The notes: generated by a model not told the origin, from the sequence alone. A stretch of DNA of 25,986 bases from an uncultured Bacilli bacterium (GCA_947593275.1 CANQDN010000001.1:1-25986), one strand, 5' to 3'. Positions 1 through 6,637 are shown, counted from the first letter of the stretch. A program made the numbers and translations.

Positions 1-127
1 CACGAATGGTAATCTTGGATGGTATGAGGTTAATAATATGTTTGGAATTCGTCCAGTCATTAACCTCAAGTCTGATACAGAATTTACAGGCACAGGAATC
101 TCAACAGACCCATATGTAATAAAATAA
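1..127 (+). CDS. C-terminal fragment of variable surface protein (copy A of a three-member family)
   Basis: Only the last 41 codons lie in the window (first complete codon at base 2, stop TAA at 125-127). The peptide contains G-I-RPVINLKSDTEFT and ends TDPYVIK. The same ending, G-x-RPVINLK followed by an NPYIVS-type terminus, closes the two complete paralogues that end at 16565 and 23394. The 16 bases of the NLKSDT codons (62-77) are identical to copy B, including the codons AAC, CTC and AAG that are uncommon in this AT-rich sequence. The residues just before the block (NGNLGWYEVNNMF) differ from both other copies. By analogy with them it should be an N-terminally membrane-anchored surface protein with a C-type-lectin/FGE-like C-terminal fold; that fold is an inference. 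A structured hairpin follows at 133-173. Confidence 0.8.
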   Translation, partial: TNGNLGWYEVNNMFGIRPVINLKSDTEFTGTGISTDPYVIK

Positions 128-132
128 CTTAT

Positions 133-173
133 TCTTGCTCATAATGCAATACTCTAATTATTTATGGGCAAGA
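133..173 (+). other. Conserved 3' stem-loop, copy A
   Basis: A 12-bp stem (133-144 with 162-173, one G-U pair) encloses a 17-base loop and starts 5 bases after the stop codon. The bottom of the stem (TCTTGC with GCAAGA, apart from a wobble-adjacent position) and the loop pattern TGC..CTAA..TAT recur after copies B and C. There is no T-run directly after it, so it is not a simple intrinsic terminator. Confidence 0.75.
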
Positions 174-280
174 GGCCCATCCTTTACGGCCAATATAAAA
201 GCAAAGATTTATTCTTTGTTTTTATTTGGTATTTACTTTAAAATAAAAAAATAATATAATTAGTTTAGGAGTGATGATTT

Positions 281-976
281 TTGAAAGGATATACTATTTT
301 AAAGAGAGTAGTTGCTTATTTAATTGATATTTTATTAGTTACATTTATAAGTTCCGCACTTGCATATATTAGCTTTATTAATCCTAAGTATGATCAATAT
401 ATTGAAGTGTCTGATAAGTATAATGAAGTATTAGAAGAATACTATGATAAGGAAATAACTATGGAAGAATTTACTGAAAAGACGCAGGATCTTAGTTATA
501 GTTTAAATAAAAATGGTTATGTTTATATTATTGGAGATGTAGTTATAGCGTTCTTATATTTTGGAGTTTTTGCTTATTTTACTAATGGTCAGACTTTAGG
601 AAAGAAATTAATGAAGTTAAAGATAGTAAGTAATAAAGAAGGAAAAGAACTTAAAATATATAATTATTTTATTAGATTATTTATTTTAAATGGAGTTATT
701 TTAAGAATTATTACATTTATTGCAATATGGTTTAATAAAGGAACTTATTATTCTATTTATAACTTTGGGTCTAATTTTAGTACCCTTTTAGAGTTAGTAA
801 TATTCTTGATGATTTTATTTAATCAAGAAGGAAGAGGACTTCATGATATCTTAGCGGGTACTAAAGTAATTGATTTAAAAGATACTCAGATAAGTGATGC
901 TAAAGATAGTAAAGAAGAAGTAGAAATAATTAAACCAAAGAAAACTAATAAAAAGAAAAGTGAAGAAGATGAATAA
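281..976 (+). CDS. RDD family membrane protein
   Basis: This 231-residue protein fits the RDD family, small multi-pass membrane proteins named for conserved Arg and Asp residues; their transport roles (ion antiport) are shown for only a few members. The first helix carries the hallmark R-x-x-A-x-x-x-D (RVVAYLID, residues 9-16). A second helix lies near 82-102 and precedes the typical NGQTLGKKLMKLKIV motif. Two more hydrophobic segments lie near 130-150 and 165-182, followed by the RGLHDILAGTKV motif near 186-200. A lysine- and glutamate-rich cytoplasmic tail of about 30 residues ends the protein. The start is TTG at 281, preceded by TTAGGAG at 265-271. It appears monocistronic because a strong terminator covers its stop codon. 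The substrate is unknown. Confidence 0.85.
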   Translation: MKGYTILKRVVAYLIDILLVTFISSALAYISFINPKYDQYIEVSDKYNEVLEEYYDKEITMEEFTEKTQDLSYSLNKNGYVYIIGDVVIAFLYFGVFAYFTNGQTLGKKLMKLKIVSNKEGKELKIYNYFIRLFILNGVILRIITFIAIWFNKGTYYSIYNFGSNFSTLLELVIFLMILFNQEGRGLHDILAGTKVIDLKDTQISDAKDSKEEVEIIKPKKTNKKKSEEDE

Positions 977-992
977 TTTTTCATCTTTTTTC
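966..992 (+). terminator. Rho-independent terminator of the RDD gene
   Basis: Stem AAGATGA/TCATCTT (966-972 with 981-987) is followed by a T-run to 991. The stop codon TAA (974-976) lies in the loop. Confidence 0.8.
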
Positions 993-1023
993 TTGACTTT
1001 AACCTTAGGTAATACTTTATAAT
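993..1023 (+). promoter_or_regulatory. MerR-type promoter with long spacer
   Basis: TTGACT (993-998) and TATAAT (1018-1023) are separated by 19 bases instead of the usual 17. The spacer contains the short inverted repeat ACCT-T-AGGT (1002-1010). An overlong 19-20 bp spacer holding a palindrome is the established signature of promoters that MerR-family activators untwist. The next gene encodes a MerR protein, so autoregulation is likely. Confidence 0.75.
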
Positions 1024-1043
1024 GGAACTAGAAAGGAGAAGTT

Positions 1044-1685
1044 ATGAAAATAAATGAAGTAGCTAGTATTGTTGGTTTAACGCATAAAAGTATTAGGTAT
1101 TATGAATCAGAGGGACTTTTTAGACCTAAAAGAAATGATAATCAATATAGGGAATATGATCAGGATGATATAAAGAGATTAAGGCTTATCAAGTTTTTAA
1201 GGGAACTAAATATACCTATCTCGGATATTAAAAAGATGCAAAATAAAGAGTTAAAACTAACGGTTGCTATGAAAGAGCAAATTAAAAAGCTAGAAGAAGC
1301 GGAAAAGAATTTTTTAACTATTAAGAATATGTGTAAAGAAATAATTAATAAAGATGAAGATTATGATAGTATTGATGTTACACAATATGAGAAAGTTCTT
1401 TATATTTTAGAAAAGAGGGGATTTACTATTAAAGATCAAGAGAAAGATAATTCTAAAAAAATATTGGGAGCTGTTTTATCGAGTTTAGTTTTTAGTGCTT
1501 TATTTATATTTTTAGCAATTATTATTACTTATTTTGAATTTACAGAGGAAGATACTATACCTTGGGTAATTTATGTATTTTTTATGTTTATTTTAGTGAT
1601 TCCGGTTTTAGGAATATTAATTAATTTAGTGAGAAGAATTAAAGAAATTAAAGGAGGAGAAGAATATGAAGCTCGTAAATATTGA
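1044..1685 (+). CDS. MerR-family regulator with C-terminal membrane helices
   Basis: The N-terminal winged helix-turn-helix (residues 1-70, MKINEVASIVGLTHKSIRYYESEGL onward) is a clear MerR DNA-binding domain. A coiled-coil dimerisation segment follows near 75-100. Residues about 140-163 and 174-196 are two strongly hydrophobic helices, so the regulator is probably tethered to the membrane; no soluble ligand-binding domain is seen. The start is ATG at 1044 after AGAAAGGAGAAG. The stop is TGA. It overlaps the YbjQ gene by 20 bases, so the two are translationally coupled. The 19-bp spacer promoter directly upstream suggests it activates its own operon. The signal sensed is unknown; membrane stress or a lipophilic compound are guesses. 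Confidence 0.88.
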   Translation: MKINEVASIVGLTHKSIRYYESEGLFRPKRNDNQYREYDQDDIKRLRLIKFLRELNIPISDIKKMQNKELKLTVAMKEQIKKLEEAEKNFLTIKNMCKEIINKDEDYDSIDVTQYEKVLYILEKRGFTIKDQEKDNSKKILGAVLSSLVFSALFIFLAIIITYFEFTEEDTIPWVIYVFFMFILVIPVLGILINLVRRIKEIKGGEEYEARKY

Positions 1686-1983
1686 TTATTTACCGAATGA
1701 AGAAATAACTGAAGTATTAGGATTAGTTAAAGGGACTATTGTGCAGTCGAAAAATATTGGAAGAGATTTTATGGCTGGAATGAAAACTATTGTTGGTGGA
1801 GAAATTGTCGGATATACAGATATGCTTATTACGGCAAGACAAATAGCAACGAAAAGAATGGTTGATGAAGCAGAAAATTTGGGGGCAGATGCGATAATTA
1901 ATATTCGTTTTGGTTCATCTTCAGTTATGAATGGGGCAGCGGAGGTAATTGCGTACGGAACAGCAGTTAAAATAAAAAAATAA
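1666..1983 (+). CDS. YbjQ/DUF74 family protein
   Basis: This 105-residue protein matches the YbjQ (UPF0145, formerly DUF74) family along its whole length. Recognisable features are the start EVLGLVKGTIVQSKNIGRD, the central GGEIVGYTDMLITAR segment, and the ending A-x-x-LGADAIINIRFGSS with a final beta strand EVIAYGTAVKI. Members form ring-shaped pentamers and have been called heavy-metal-binding by inference; no biochemical role is settled. The start ATG at 1666 lies inside the end of the MerR gene, preceded by an ideal AAAGGAGGAGA (1650-1660). Being coupled to a membrane-tethered MerR, it is likely the effector of that small operon. The antisense reading frame opposite it is a compositional shadow. 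Confidence 0.88.
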   Translation: MKLVNIDYLPNEEITEVLGLVKGTIVQSKNIGRDFMAGMKTIVGGEIVGYTDMLITARQIATKRMVDEAENLGADAIINIRFGSSSVMNGAAEVIAYGTAVKIKK

Positions 1984-2044
1984 TTATTTATAAGCATAAA
2001 TTAAAATATTTTGGCTAAAAATAACTAAAAAGAGATGATATAAT

Positions 2045-2842
2045 TTGAAAAAGAAAAAAATAGCTTTAGTTTTTATATTTATATCTTTAGTTATGGTTAG
2101 CTATTCGATATTTAAAATTAGTAATTGGTTTATTGATACTAATAAACTTAAGAAAATGGAAGAAAGTTTTAAAAGTGTTTATCAAGAGGTAATAGATTCT
2201 AAGAATTTATATTTAATTAATCCACCGGAAGATGAAAAAGATCAGTATTATGAATATATAAATGAACCTTTTTTACAAGTAGATTTTACTAATTTATTAA
2301 ATGTAAATAAAGATACTGTAGCGTGGATTCAAGTGTTGGGGACAAGTATTGATTATCCGGTTGTTCAGGGGCTTGATAACGAGTATTATTTAGAGCATTC
2401 TTTTGATAAAAGTACAAATATAGCGGGTTGGGTTTTTTCAGATTTTCGCAATAATTTTACTTATCCGAATAATAATAGTATTATTTATGCCCATAAAATG
2501 ACGAATAAAACGATGTTTGGAAGTTTACCGACTCTATTATCAGAGGAATGGCAGGAAGATAAGTCAAAACATTTAATTAAAATATCTACACCGGATAGTA
2601 ATATGATTTATGAAATATTTAGTGTATATATTATTCCGGAAGAGAGTTATTATATTAAAACACAGTTTAAAGATGAAGAAGAATATAAGACTTTTTTAAA
2701 TACTATTAAAGGTAGAAGTATTCATGATTTTAATACAACATTAAATAATGAAGATAAAGTTCTTACGTTGTCTACTTGTCAGGATTATAACGGAAATAGA
2801 TTGGTTGTACATGCCAAGCTAATAAAAAAAGGGAACAGATAG
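2045..2842 (+). CDS. Class B sortase
   Basis: This 265-residue extracytoplasmic cysteine transpeptidase should cleave a C-terminal sorting signal and attach the protein to the cell wall or a pilus. A single N-terminal signal anchor occupies residues 6-22. The sortase beta-barrel follows, with the class B entry motif V-x-W-I-x-V-x-G-T-x-I-D-YPVVQ (92-108). The catalytic residues are His150 (IIYAHKM), Cys245 (TLSTC) and Arg252 (GNRLVVHAKL). The sequence between His and Cys contains the helical insertion typical of class B. The TTG start at 2045 has a weak AGAGATGAT upstream, and a TATAAT (2039-2044) abuts it, so the exact start is uncertain. It lies 61 bases after ybjQ and converges on a likely substrate gene at 2870-3610. 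Confidence 0.92.
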   Translation: MKKKKIALVFIFISLVMVSYSIFKISNWFIDTNKLKKMEESFKSVYQEVIDSKNLYLINPPEDEKDQYYEYINEPFLQVDFTNLLNVNKDTVAWIQVLGTSIDYPVVQGLDNEYYLEHSFDKSTNIAGWVFSDFRNNFTYPNNNSIIYAHKMTNKTMFGSLPTLLSEEWQEDKSKHLIKISTPDSNMIYEIFSVYIIPEESYYIKTQFKDEEEYKTFLNTIKGRSIHDFNTTLNNEDKVLTLSTCQDYNGNRLVVHAKLIKKGNR

Positions 2843-2852
2843 TTCCTTTTTT
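2829..2852. terminator. Bidirectional terminator between sortase and surface protein
   Basis: Stem GGAAC/GTTCC (2832-2836 with 2842-2846) is flanked by A-runs on the left and T-runs on the right, so it can work on both strands. The sortase stop codon (2840-2842) sits in the loop. Confidence 0.75.
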
Positions 2853-2869
2853 AAGTGTTTAATTTTTTA

Positions 2870-3610
2870 TTAAGCATTTAATTTTTTGTAATTTATTCCA
2901 AGGCCAAATAAACCGAATAAGCAAGTTGCTGTAAGTAAGCCTAGGTTATCAAAAGTTGCAGGACTTTCTTGTTCTTCAAAGTATTCTTCTAGTTCATTTA
3001 AAGCAAGTTCAACACCGGATGCGATAGCTTGTGATTCGCCATCTTTTTCAATTATCGCGGGATCACTATCACTAGGTACCCAAAGAGTAGGTTTATCTTC
3101 AGATTCTGTATCATTAACAATTTTTGCATCATCAATAATTAAGTGATTTATATCTTCAACACTACTTCCTTGACCAAGTTCTATACCCCCAAAACCATTG
3201 CCAGATACGTCAATTTTTCCTACTAAAGTAACGTTTGAACCATTAACTAAAAGAGCAGCGTTACCTCCAGTAAGTTTTATATCTTTAATAGTCGCGGTTG
3301 TTTTATATACTTGAATTACATAAATACCACCCCATACAGTATTTTCAGAACTATTTTCGTTTCCGAATTTGCCAGTATAACGCATGGTGTGTCCTCCTCC
3401 ATCAATAGTTACAGGACGAGTAATATTAATTTTTTGAGTTGTGTCAATATCTTTTCCTAAAAGAATACTAGTAACATTTTCATCCTTTAAAGCTTCTAAT
3501 AAAGCAGATTCACTAGTTACAGTTCTTGATTCAGCAGCGTGGACGTTTATAAATGGAATGAGCACTATAAGAACAAGTAACAAAGCAAATATTTTATTAG
3601 TTTTTTTCAT
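2870..3610 (-). CDS. Secreted beta-helix surface protein with atypical sorting signal
   Basis: A signal peptide (residues 1-25, cleavage near VHA-A) leads into a Ser/Thr-rich region with repeated short strands (TVTSESALLEALKD, INITRPVTIDGGGHTMR, ATIKDIKLTGGN, SNVTLVGKIDVSGNG), the pattern of a right-handed parallel beta-helix such as pectate-lyase-like adhesins. An acidic linker follows. The C-terminus has the three-part form of a sortase signal: SPATFDN (216-222), a hydrophobic stretch (223-239) and the basic tail NYKKLNA. The pentapeptide differs from LPxTG and NPQTN but resembles NPxTGD/N variants. ATG at 3608-3610 is preceded by GAAAGGAG on the minus strand. The convergent class B sortase at 2045-2842 is the obvious partner. 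The binding target is unknown. Confidence 0.8.
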   Translation of the reverse strand: MKKTNKIFALLLVLIVLIPFINVHAAESRTVTSESALLEALKDENVTSILLGKDIDTTQKINITRPVTIDGGGHTMRYTGKFGNENSSENTVWGGIYVIQVYKTTATIKDIKLTGGNAALLVNGSNVTLVGKIDVSGNGFGGIELGQGSSVEDINHLIIDDAKIVNDTESEDKPTLWVPSDSDPAIIEKDGESQAIASGVELALNELEEYFEEQESPATFDNLGLLTATCLFGLFGLGINYKKLNA

Positions 3611-3711
3611 CTCTTTGCAATCTCCTTTCTATTTTTATTTTGGTTGTTAGTTTTAAAATTATACTCGAAAATTGTCAATTTTTGTAATAATAATTGCGTT
3701 AAAAGTTTTTA

Positions 3712-3740
3712 TTGTAAAACGCATGTTCATGTGATATGAT
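3712..3740 (+). promoter_or_regulatory. Promoter with LexA-like box upstream of the Bro-N gene
   Basis: TTGTAA (3712-3717) and TATGAT (3735-3740) are spaced by 17 bases. The overlapping sequence AAAC-GCAT-GTTC (3717-3728) matches the Gram-positive LexA/DinR pattern GAACNNNNGTTC with one mismatch in the four-base half-sites. SOS control is therefore possible but unproven. Confidence 0.45.
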
Positions 3741-3765
3741 GGTATTATTCAGGGAGGATAAAATT

Positions 3766-4092
3766 ATGCAAAACAAATTAGAGACTATTTCAAATTTATT
3801 TGAAGGAAAGGAAATAAGAAGTATTTGGGATAGTGAAAAAGAAGAATATTATTTTAGTGTAGTGGATGTTATTGAAGTTTTGACTGATAATGATTATGTT
3901 AAAGCTAGAAATTATTGGAAATGGTTAAAAGGTAAATTAAGTGATGAGGGAAGTCAGTTGGTTAGAAATACTAACCAACTGAAAATGAAAGCCCAAGATG
4001 GAAAATATTATAAAACTGATGCTTTGGATACAAAAAATATATTAAGATTGATTATCCCTAATCTTAAAACTGAAGTGTTAAGTACCAAATGA
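3766..4092 (+). CDS. Truncated Bro-N / antirepressor-like protein
   Basis: Residues 1-90 (MQNKLETISNLFEGKEIRSIW, YYFSVVDVIEVLTD, YWKWLKGKLSDEGSQLV, NQLKMKAQDGKYYKTD) match the Bro-N domain found in phage antirepressors and in stand-alone proteins of genomic islands. From memory, such homologues continue past a ...RLIQSIPSPKAEPFKLWLA segment for another 150 or more residues. Here the reading frame departs at RLIIPNLKTEVLSTK and stops after 109 codons. It is thus probably a decayed remnant, though a functional N-terminal domain cannot be excluded. ATG at 3766 is chosen because of AGGGAGGATAA just upstream; an in-frame ATG at 3736 lies inside the proposed -10. The neighbouring DUF1016 nuclease and palindrome suggest one acquired island. 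Confidence 0.65.
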   Translation: MQNKLETISNLFEGKEIRSIWDSEKEEYYFSVVDVIEVLTDNDYVKARNYWKWLKGKLSDEGSQLVRNTNQLKMKAQDGKYYKTDALDTKNILRLIIPNLKTEVLSTK

Positions 4093-4165
4093 CATAGATG
4101 TTTTACTATTATTTAGATTACATACTTTGGTATTCTAATATCGAAGTTAATAAAGAGAGTTTAAT

Positions 4166-4189
4166 ATTTTGCAGACGCGTCTGCAAAAT
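4166..4189. repeat. 24-bp perfect palindrome upstream of the DUF1016 gene
   Basis: The arm ATTTTGCAGACG (4166-4177) is followed directly by its exact reverse complement (4178-4189). It contains GCAGACGCGTCTGC, much more GC-rich than its surroundings, and lies 20 bases before the nuclease start. One frame through it encodes LQTRLQN. It could be an operator, a cruciform or RNA hairpin, or a small mobile palindrome. A T-run follows on neither strand, so it is not a terminator. Confidence 0.8.
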
Positions 4190-4209
4190 TAAAAAAAGGA
4201 GGAATTAAA

Positions 4210-5229
4210 ATGTTGACAACTGAAGCAAGAGATTTTAAAACCGCTATAAATGAAATAGTATCAAAAATTGAAGAAACACAATTAGCAATATTTCAATCAG
4301 CTAATGCAAATGTTATGGATTTGTATTTTTATATTGGAAAAATTATTGATGATAGAATTAAATGGGGAAATAAGTTTGTAGATGAATTATCCATTGAATT
4401 AAAACTTAAATTTCCTAACTCTAAAGGATATTCTCCTAGAAATCTTCGTAATATGAGAAAATATTATTTGTCTGTTAAAGACGATGAAAAATTAAAAGAA
4501 TACTCTTATAAAATTCCTTGGTCACATAATTCAATAATAATGGATCGGGTTAAGAACAATAATCAAAAAATATGGTATATAAAAGAAACTTATAATAATG
4601 GTTGGAGTTATGATTATTTAGAAATTCAAATAAAGCGAGAAGCTTATAAAAGACAAATTCTCGGAGATAAGCCTAATAACTTCAAATTAACTCTTTTACA
4701 ACCTCAAAGTTTATTGGCAAAAGAAATTATGAAAGATCCTTATATATTTGATGTTGGTGCTCTACGTGAGAATTTTGTAGAAAAAGATATTGAAAATGCG
4801 ATGATAGATAGAATTAAAATGACTTTATTAGAGTTAGGAAATGGATTTAGTTTTATTGCTAATCAATATAGAGTTACAGTTAATGATGAAGAGAATTTTA
4901 TTGACCTGTTATTTTATCATACAAAATTACATTGTTATATTGCAATTGAACTTAAAAATAAAAAATTTATACCAGAATATGCAGGCAAAATGAATTATTA
5001 TTTATCTGCACTAGATGATATGTTAAAAACAGAATTAGATAATCCATCTATAGGTATTATACTTGTCAGAAATAAGAATAAATTAAATGTAGAATATGCA
5101 CTAAGAGATATAAATAAACCAATTGGAGTTAGCTCATATGAATTATCAGAATATTTACCACCTGAAATTTTAAGGGAATTACCAACTGAAGAAGAATTAA
5201 ATTTACATATTGATTTAGAAAATAAATAG
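4210..5229 (+). CDS. DUF1016/YhcG family PDDEXK nuclease
   Basis: This full-length 339-residue protein has the two-part YhcG structure. An N-terminal DUF1016_N helical domain (residues 10-150, with YYIGKII-like, FPNSKGYSPRNLRNMRKYY and PWSHN motifs) precedes a C-terminal PDDEXK nuclease domain (155-330). The nuclease core is visible as ENFIDLLFYHTKLHCYIAIELKNKKF, with Asp232, Glu247 and Lys249 as the likely catalytic triad, followed by the invariant PEYAGKMNYYLSALDD. Relatives have been linked to structure-selective or restriction-associated nuclease roles; the substrate here is unknown. ATG at 4210 follows AAAAAAAGGAGGAAT. The gene sits in a small accessory island with a truncated Bro-N gene and ends about 100 bases from a tRNA 3' end. 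Confidence 0.9.
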   Translation: MLTTEARDFKTAINEIVSKIEETQLAIFQSANANVMDLYFYIGKIIDDRIKWGNKFVDELSIELKLKFPNSKGYSPRNLRNMRKYYLSVKDDEKLKEYSYKIPWSHNSIIMDRVKNNNQKIWYIKETYNNGWSYDYLEIQIKREAYKRQILGDKPNNFKLTLLQPQSLLAKEIMKDPYIFDVGALRENFVEKDIENAMIDRIKMTLLELGNGFSFIANQYRVTVNDEENFIDLLFYHTKLHCYIAIELKNKKFIPEYAGKMNYYLSALDDMLKTELDNPSIGIILVRNKNKLNVEYALRDINKPIGVSSYELSEYLPPEILRELPTEEELNLHIDLENK

Positions 5230-5297
5230 GTAAATCTATAATTAGTAATCAAAATAATCTTAATTACCAATATTTAGAAGAAACTAAATTAAAAAAT

Positions 5298-5321
5298 AAA
5301 AAAACTCCAATAAAAATGGAG
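5298..5321 (-). terminator. Terminator of the tRNA-Thr transcript
   Basis: On the minus strand CTCCA/TGGAG (pairing 5317-5321 with 5305-5309, 7-base loop) is followed by a run of T (A-run 5298-5304 on the plus strand). It lies directly after the tRNA. Confidence 0.75.
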
Positions 5322-5335
5322 ACTAAATTTCAAAA

Positions 5336-5409
5336 TGGTGCTGAATGACTGAATTGAACAGTCCTCTGAAGCTTACCATGCTTCCGTTCTACCACTAAAC
5401 TAAATCAGC
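5336..5409 (-). tRNA. tRNA-Thr (anticodon GGT)
   Basis: The minus strand from 5409 to 5336 folds into a 74-base cloverleaf. It has acceptor GCTGATT with ATTCAGC, D-arm GTTT/GAAC around AGTGGTA, and anticodon stem GAAGC/GCTTC with loop ATGGTAA (anticodon GGT). A 4-base variable loop, T-stem GACTG/CAGTC with loop TTCAATT, discriminator A and an encoded CCA complete it. G1-C72 and C2-G71 agree with threonine identity. The acceptor stem has one U-U mismatch at pair 6-67. The promoter and terminator are intact, so it is probably expressed. Confidence 0.9.
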
Positions 5410-5417
5410 ATATAAAA

Positions 5418-5446
5418 ATTATAGCAATAAACTAGATATAAATCAA
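5418..5446 (-). promoter_or_regulatory. Promoter of tRNA-Thr
   Basis: Reading the minus strand, TTGATT (5446-5441), a 17-base spacer and TATAAT (5423-5418) lead to the tRNA 5' end 8 bases later. Confidence 0.75.
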
Positions 5447-5452
5447 TATGTA

Positions 5453-5461
5453 TGATATAAT
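5453..5461 (+). promoter_or_regulatory. Extended -10 promoter of uppS
   Basis: TGATATAAT is an extended -10 (TGn plus TATAAT), with no good -35 at 17 bases. It is back to back with the tRNA promoter and 21 bases before the uppS start. Confidence 0.6.
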
Positions 5462-5482
5462 TTTAATGAAAGTTGGTGGATT

Positions 5483-6193
5483 ATGGATGTACCTAATCAT
5501 GTAGCAATTATTATGGATGGCAATGGAAGATGGGCTCAAAAGCAAGGTTTAAAACGGAGTGCTGGACATCTTGAGGGCAGTAAAACATTAGAAAAAATTG
5601 CTATACACGCGAAAAAGATGGGGGTTAAAGTTTTAAGTGTTTATGCTTTTTCAACGGACAATTTTAAAAGGGATAAAGAAGAAGTAGATTATTTAATGGA
5701 TTTAATTATTAAGTATTTTAATACTAAATTTGATAAACTAGCTAAAAATGGAATTAAAGTGGTAGTTTCAGGACGAAGGAATAATATCCGGGAAGATGTA
5801 AAACAAGCGATAGAAACTGTTGAAGAAAAGACTAAAGATAATAAAGAAGCTATTTTAAATATTTGTTTTAATTATGGAGGTCAAGAAGAAATAATTGATG
5901 GAGCAATTAGGCTTGCTCAAGATCTAAATAAAGGACTTAAAATAGATAATTTTAAGAGAGAAGATTTTTATAAATACTTATATCATGATTTACCACCAAT
6001 TGATTTACTTATTAGAACGGGTGGAGAATATAGAGTAAGTAACTTTATGTTATATCAAATGAGTTACAGTGAATTTTATTTTACTAATACTTATTTTCCG
6101 GATTTTGATAAGTCAGAATTTAATAAAGCTATATTTACTTTCCAAAATAGAGATAGAAGATTTGGGGGTATAAATGATAAAAAAAGTAGTTAG
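5483..6193 (+). CDS. uppS: Isoprenyl transferase (undecaprenyl diphosphate synthase)
   Basis: This cis-prenyltransferase condenses isopentenyl diphosphate units onto farnesyl diphosphate to give the C55 lipid carrier for wall polymers. The 236-residue protein is of normal family length. The first signature HVAIIMDGNGRWA (residues 6-18) holds catalytic Asp12. FSTDNFKR (56-63) and the closing signature RTGGEYRVSNFMLYQ (178-192) with YSEFYF supply the substrate-binding Arg, Ser and Glu residues. ATG at 5483 is preceded by AAAGTTGGTGG. In many Bacilli uppS is followed by cdsA; here its last 20 bases overlap a small unknown membrane protein gene. The neighbouring orphan VirD4-like gene is also atypical. 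Confidence 0.96.
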   Translation: MDVPNHVAIIMDGNGRWAQKQGLKRSAGHLEGSKTLEKIAIHAKKMGVKVLSVYAFSTDNFKRDKEEVDYLMDLIIKYFNTKFDKLAKNGIKVVVSGRRNNIREDVKQAIETVEEKTKDNKEAILNICFNYGGQEEIIDGAIRLAQDLNKGLKIDNFKREDFYKYLYHDLPPIDLLIRTGGEYRVSNFMLYQMSYSEFYFTNTYFPDFDKSEFNKAIFTFQNRDRRFGGINDKKSS

Positions 6194-6629
6194 TTTTTTT
6201 GATAGGCATCGTTTTATTTTTGTTTTAGTTATTTTGTTTTTAGTAAGTTTTATTTTTATTGGGGTAAAAATATTTACATTTTTAAATCATAAGTTTGAAG
6301 CTTTAAGTTGTAAAGATAAGATAAAAGAGACAACATGTATGGTTGGGAATAAAGAGATATTTTTAGAGCCAGAAGAAGAAATTAACAAGCTTTTTAAAGA
6401 ATACGATAAGGAAATTAAGGATTTAAAAGAGCAATATAATTTGCCAGAATTTAATTTTTATACAGCGTATTATTACTATTTAGTCTCGAAGATTGACTAT
6501 CAGATGTATGGAAGAAATGAATCTATTATGGATTATTTATATATCTATATTAATACGTATAATTTAGAAGAATTTTATCAAAAAAATAATGTTTTTTATG
6601 AAATATTTTATCCTTATAAAATAATCTAA
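6174..6629 (+). CDS. Small membrane-anchored protein of unknown function
   Basis: I do not recognise a family for this 151-residue protein. It has a basic N-terminus (MIKKVVSFFDRHR), one strong membrane helix (about 14-36), and an outer or cytoplasmic portion rich in Glu, Lys and Tyr. Two cysteines (CKDKIKETTCMVG, about 46-55) could form a small disulfide loop, which would fit an extracytoplasmic location. A charged helix near 65-85 precedes a tyrosine-rich C-terminal half. The gene overlaps the 3' end of uppS by 20 bases with GGGGGTATAA as ribosome site, so it is translated from the uppS mRNA. A separate promoter follows before the next gene. Confidence 0.7.
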   Translation: MIKKVVSFFDRHRFIFVLVILFLVSFIFIGVKIFTFLNHKFEALSCKDKIKETTCMVGNKEIFLEPEEEINKLFKEYDKEIKDLKEQYNLPEFNFYTAYYYYLVSKIDYQMYGRNESIMDYLYIYINTYNLEEFYQKNNVFYEIFYPYKII

Positions 6630-6637
6630 AAAAACTT

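Noticed and set aside
1686..1997. Antisense frame opposite the YbjQ gene
   Set aside because: It mirrors a well-supported gene, has no ribosome site and no recognisable motif.
3658..3690. Minus-strand promoter TTGACA with TATAAT before the beta-helix protein
   Set aside because: Both boxes exist but only 9 bases separate them, so they cannot form one promoter; the TATAAT alone may serve with a weak -35.
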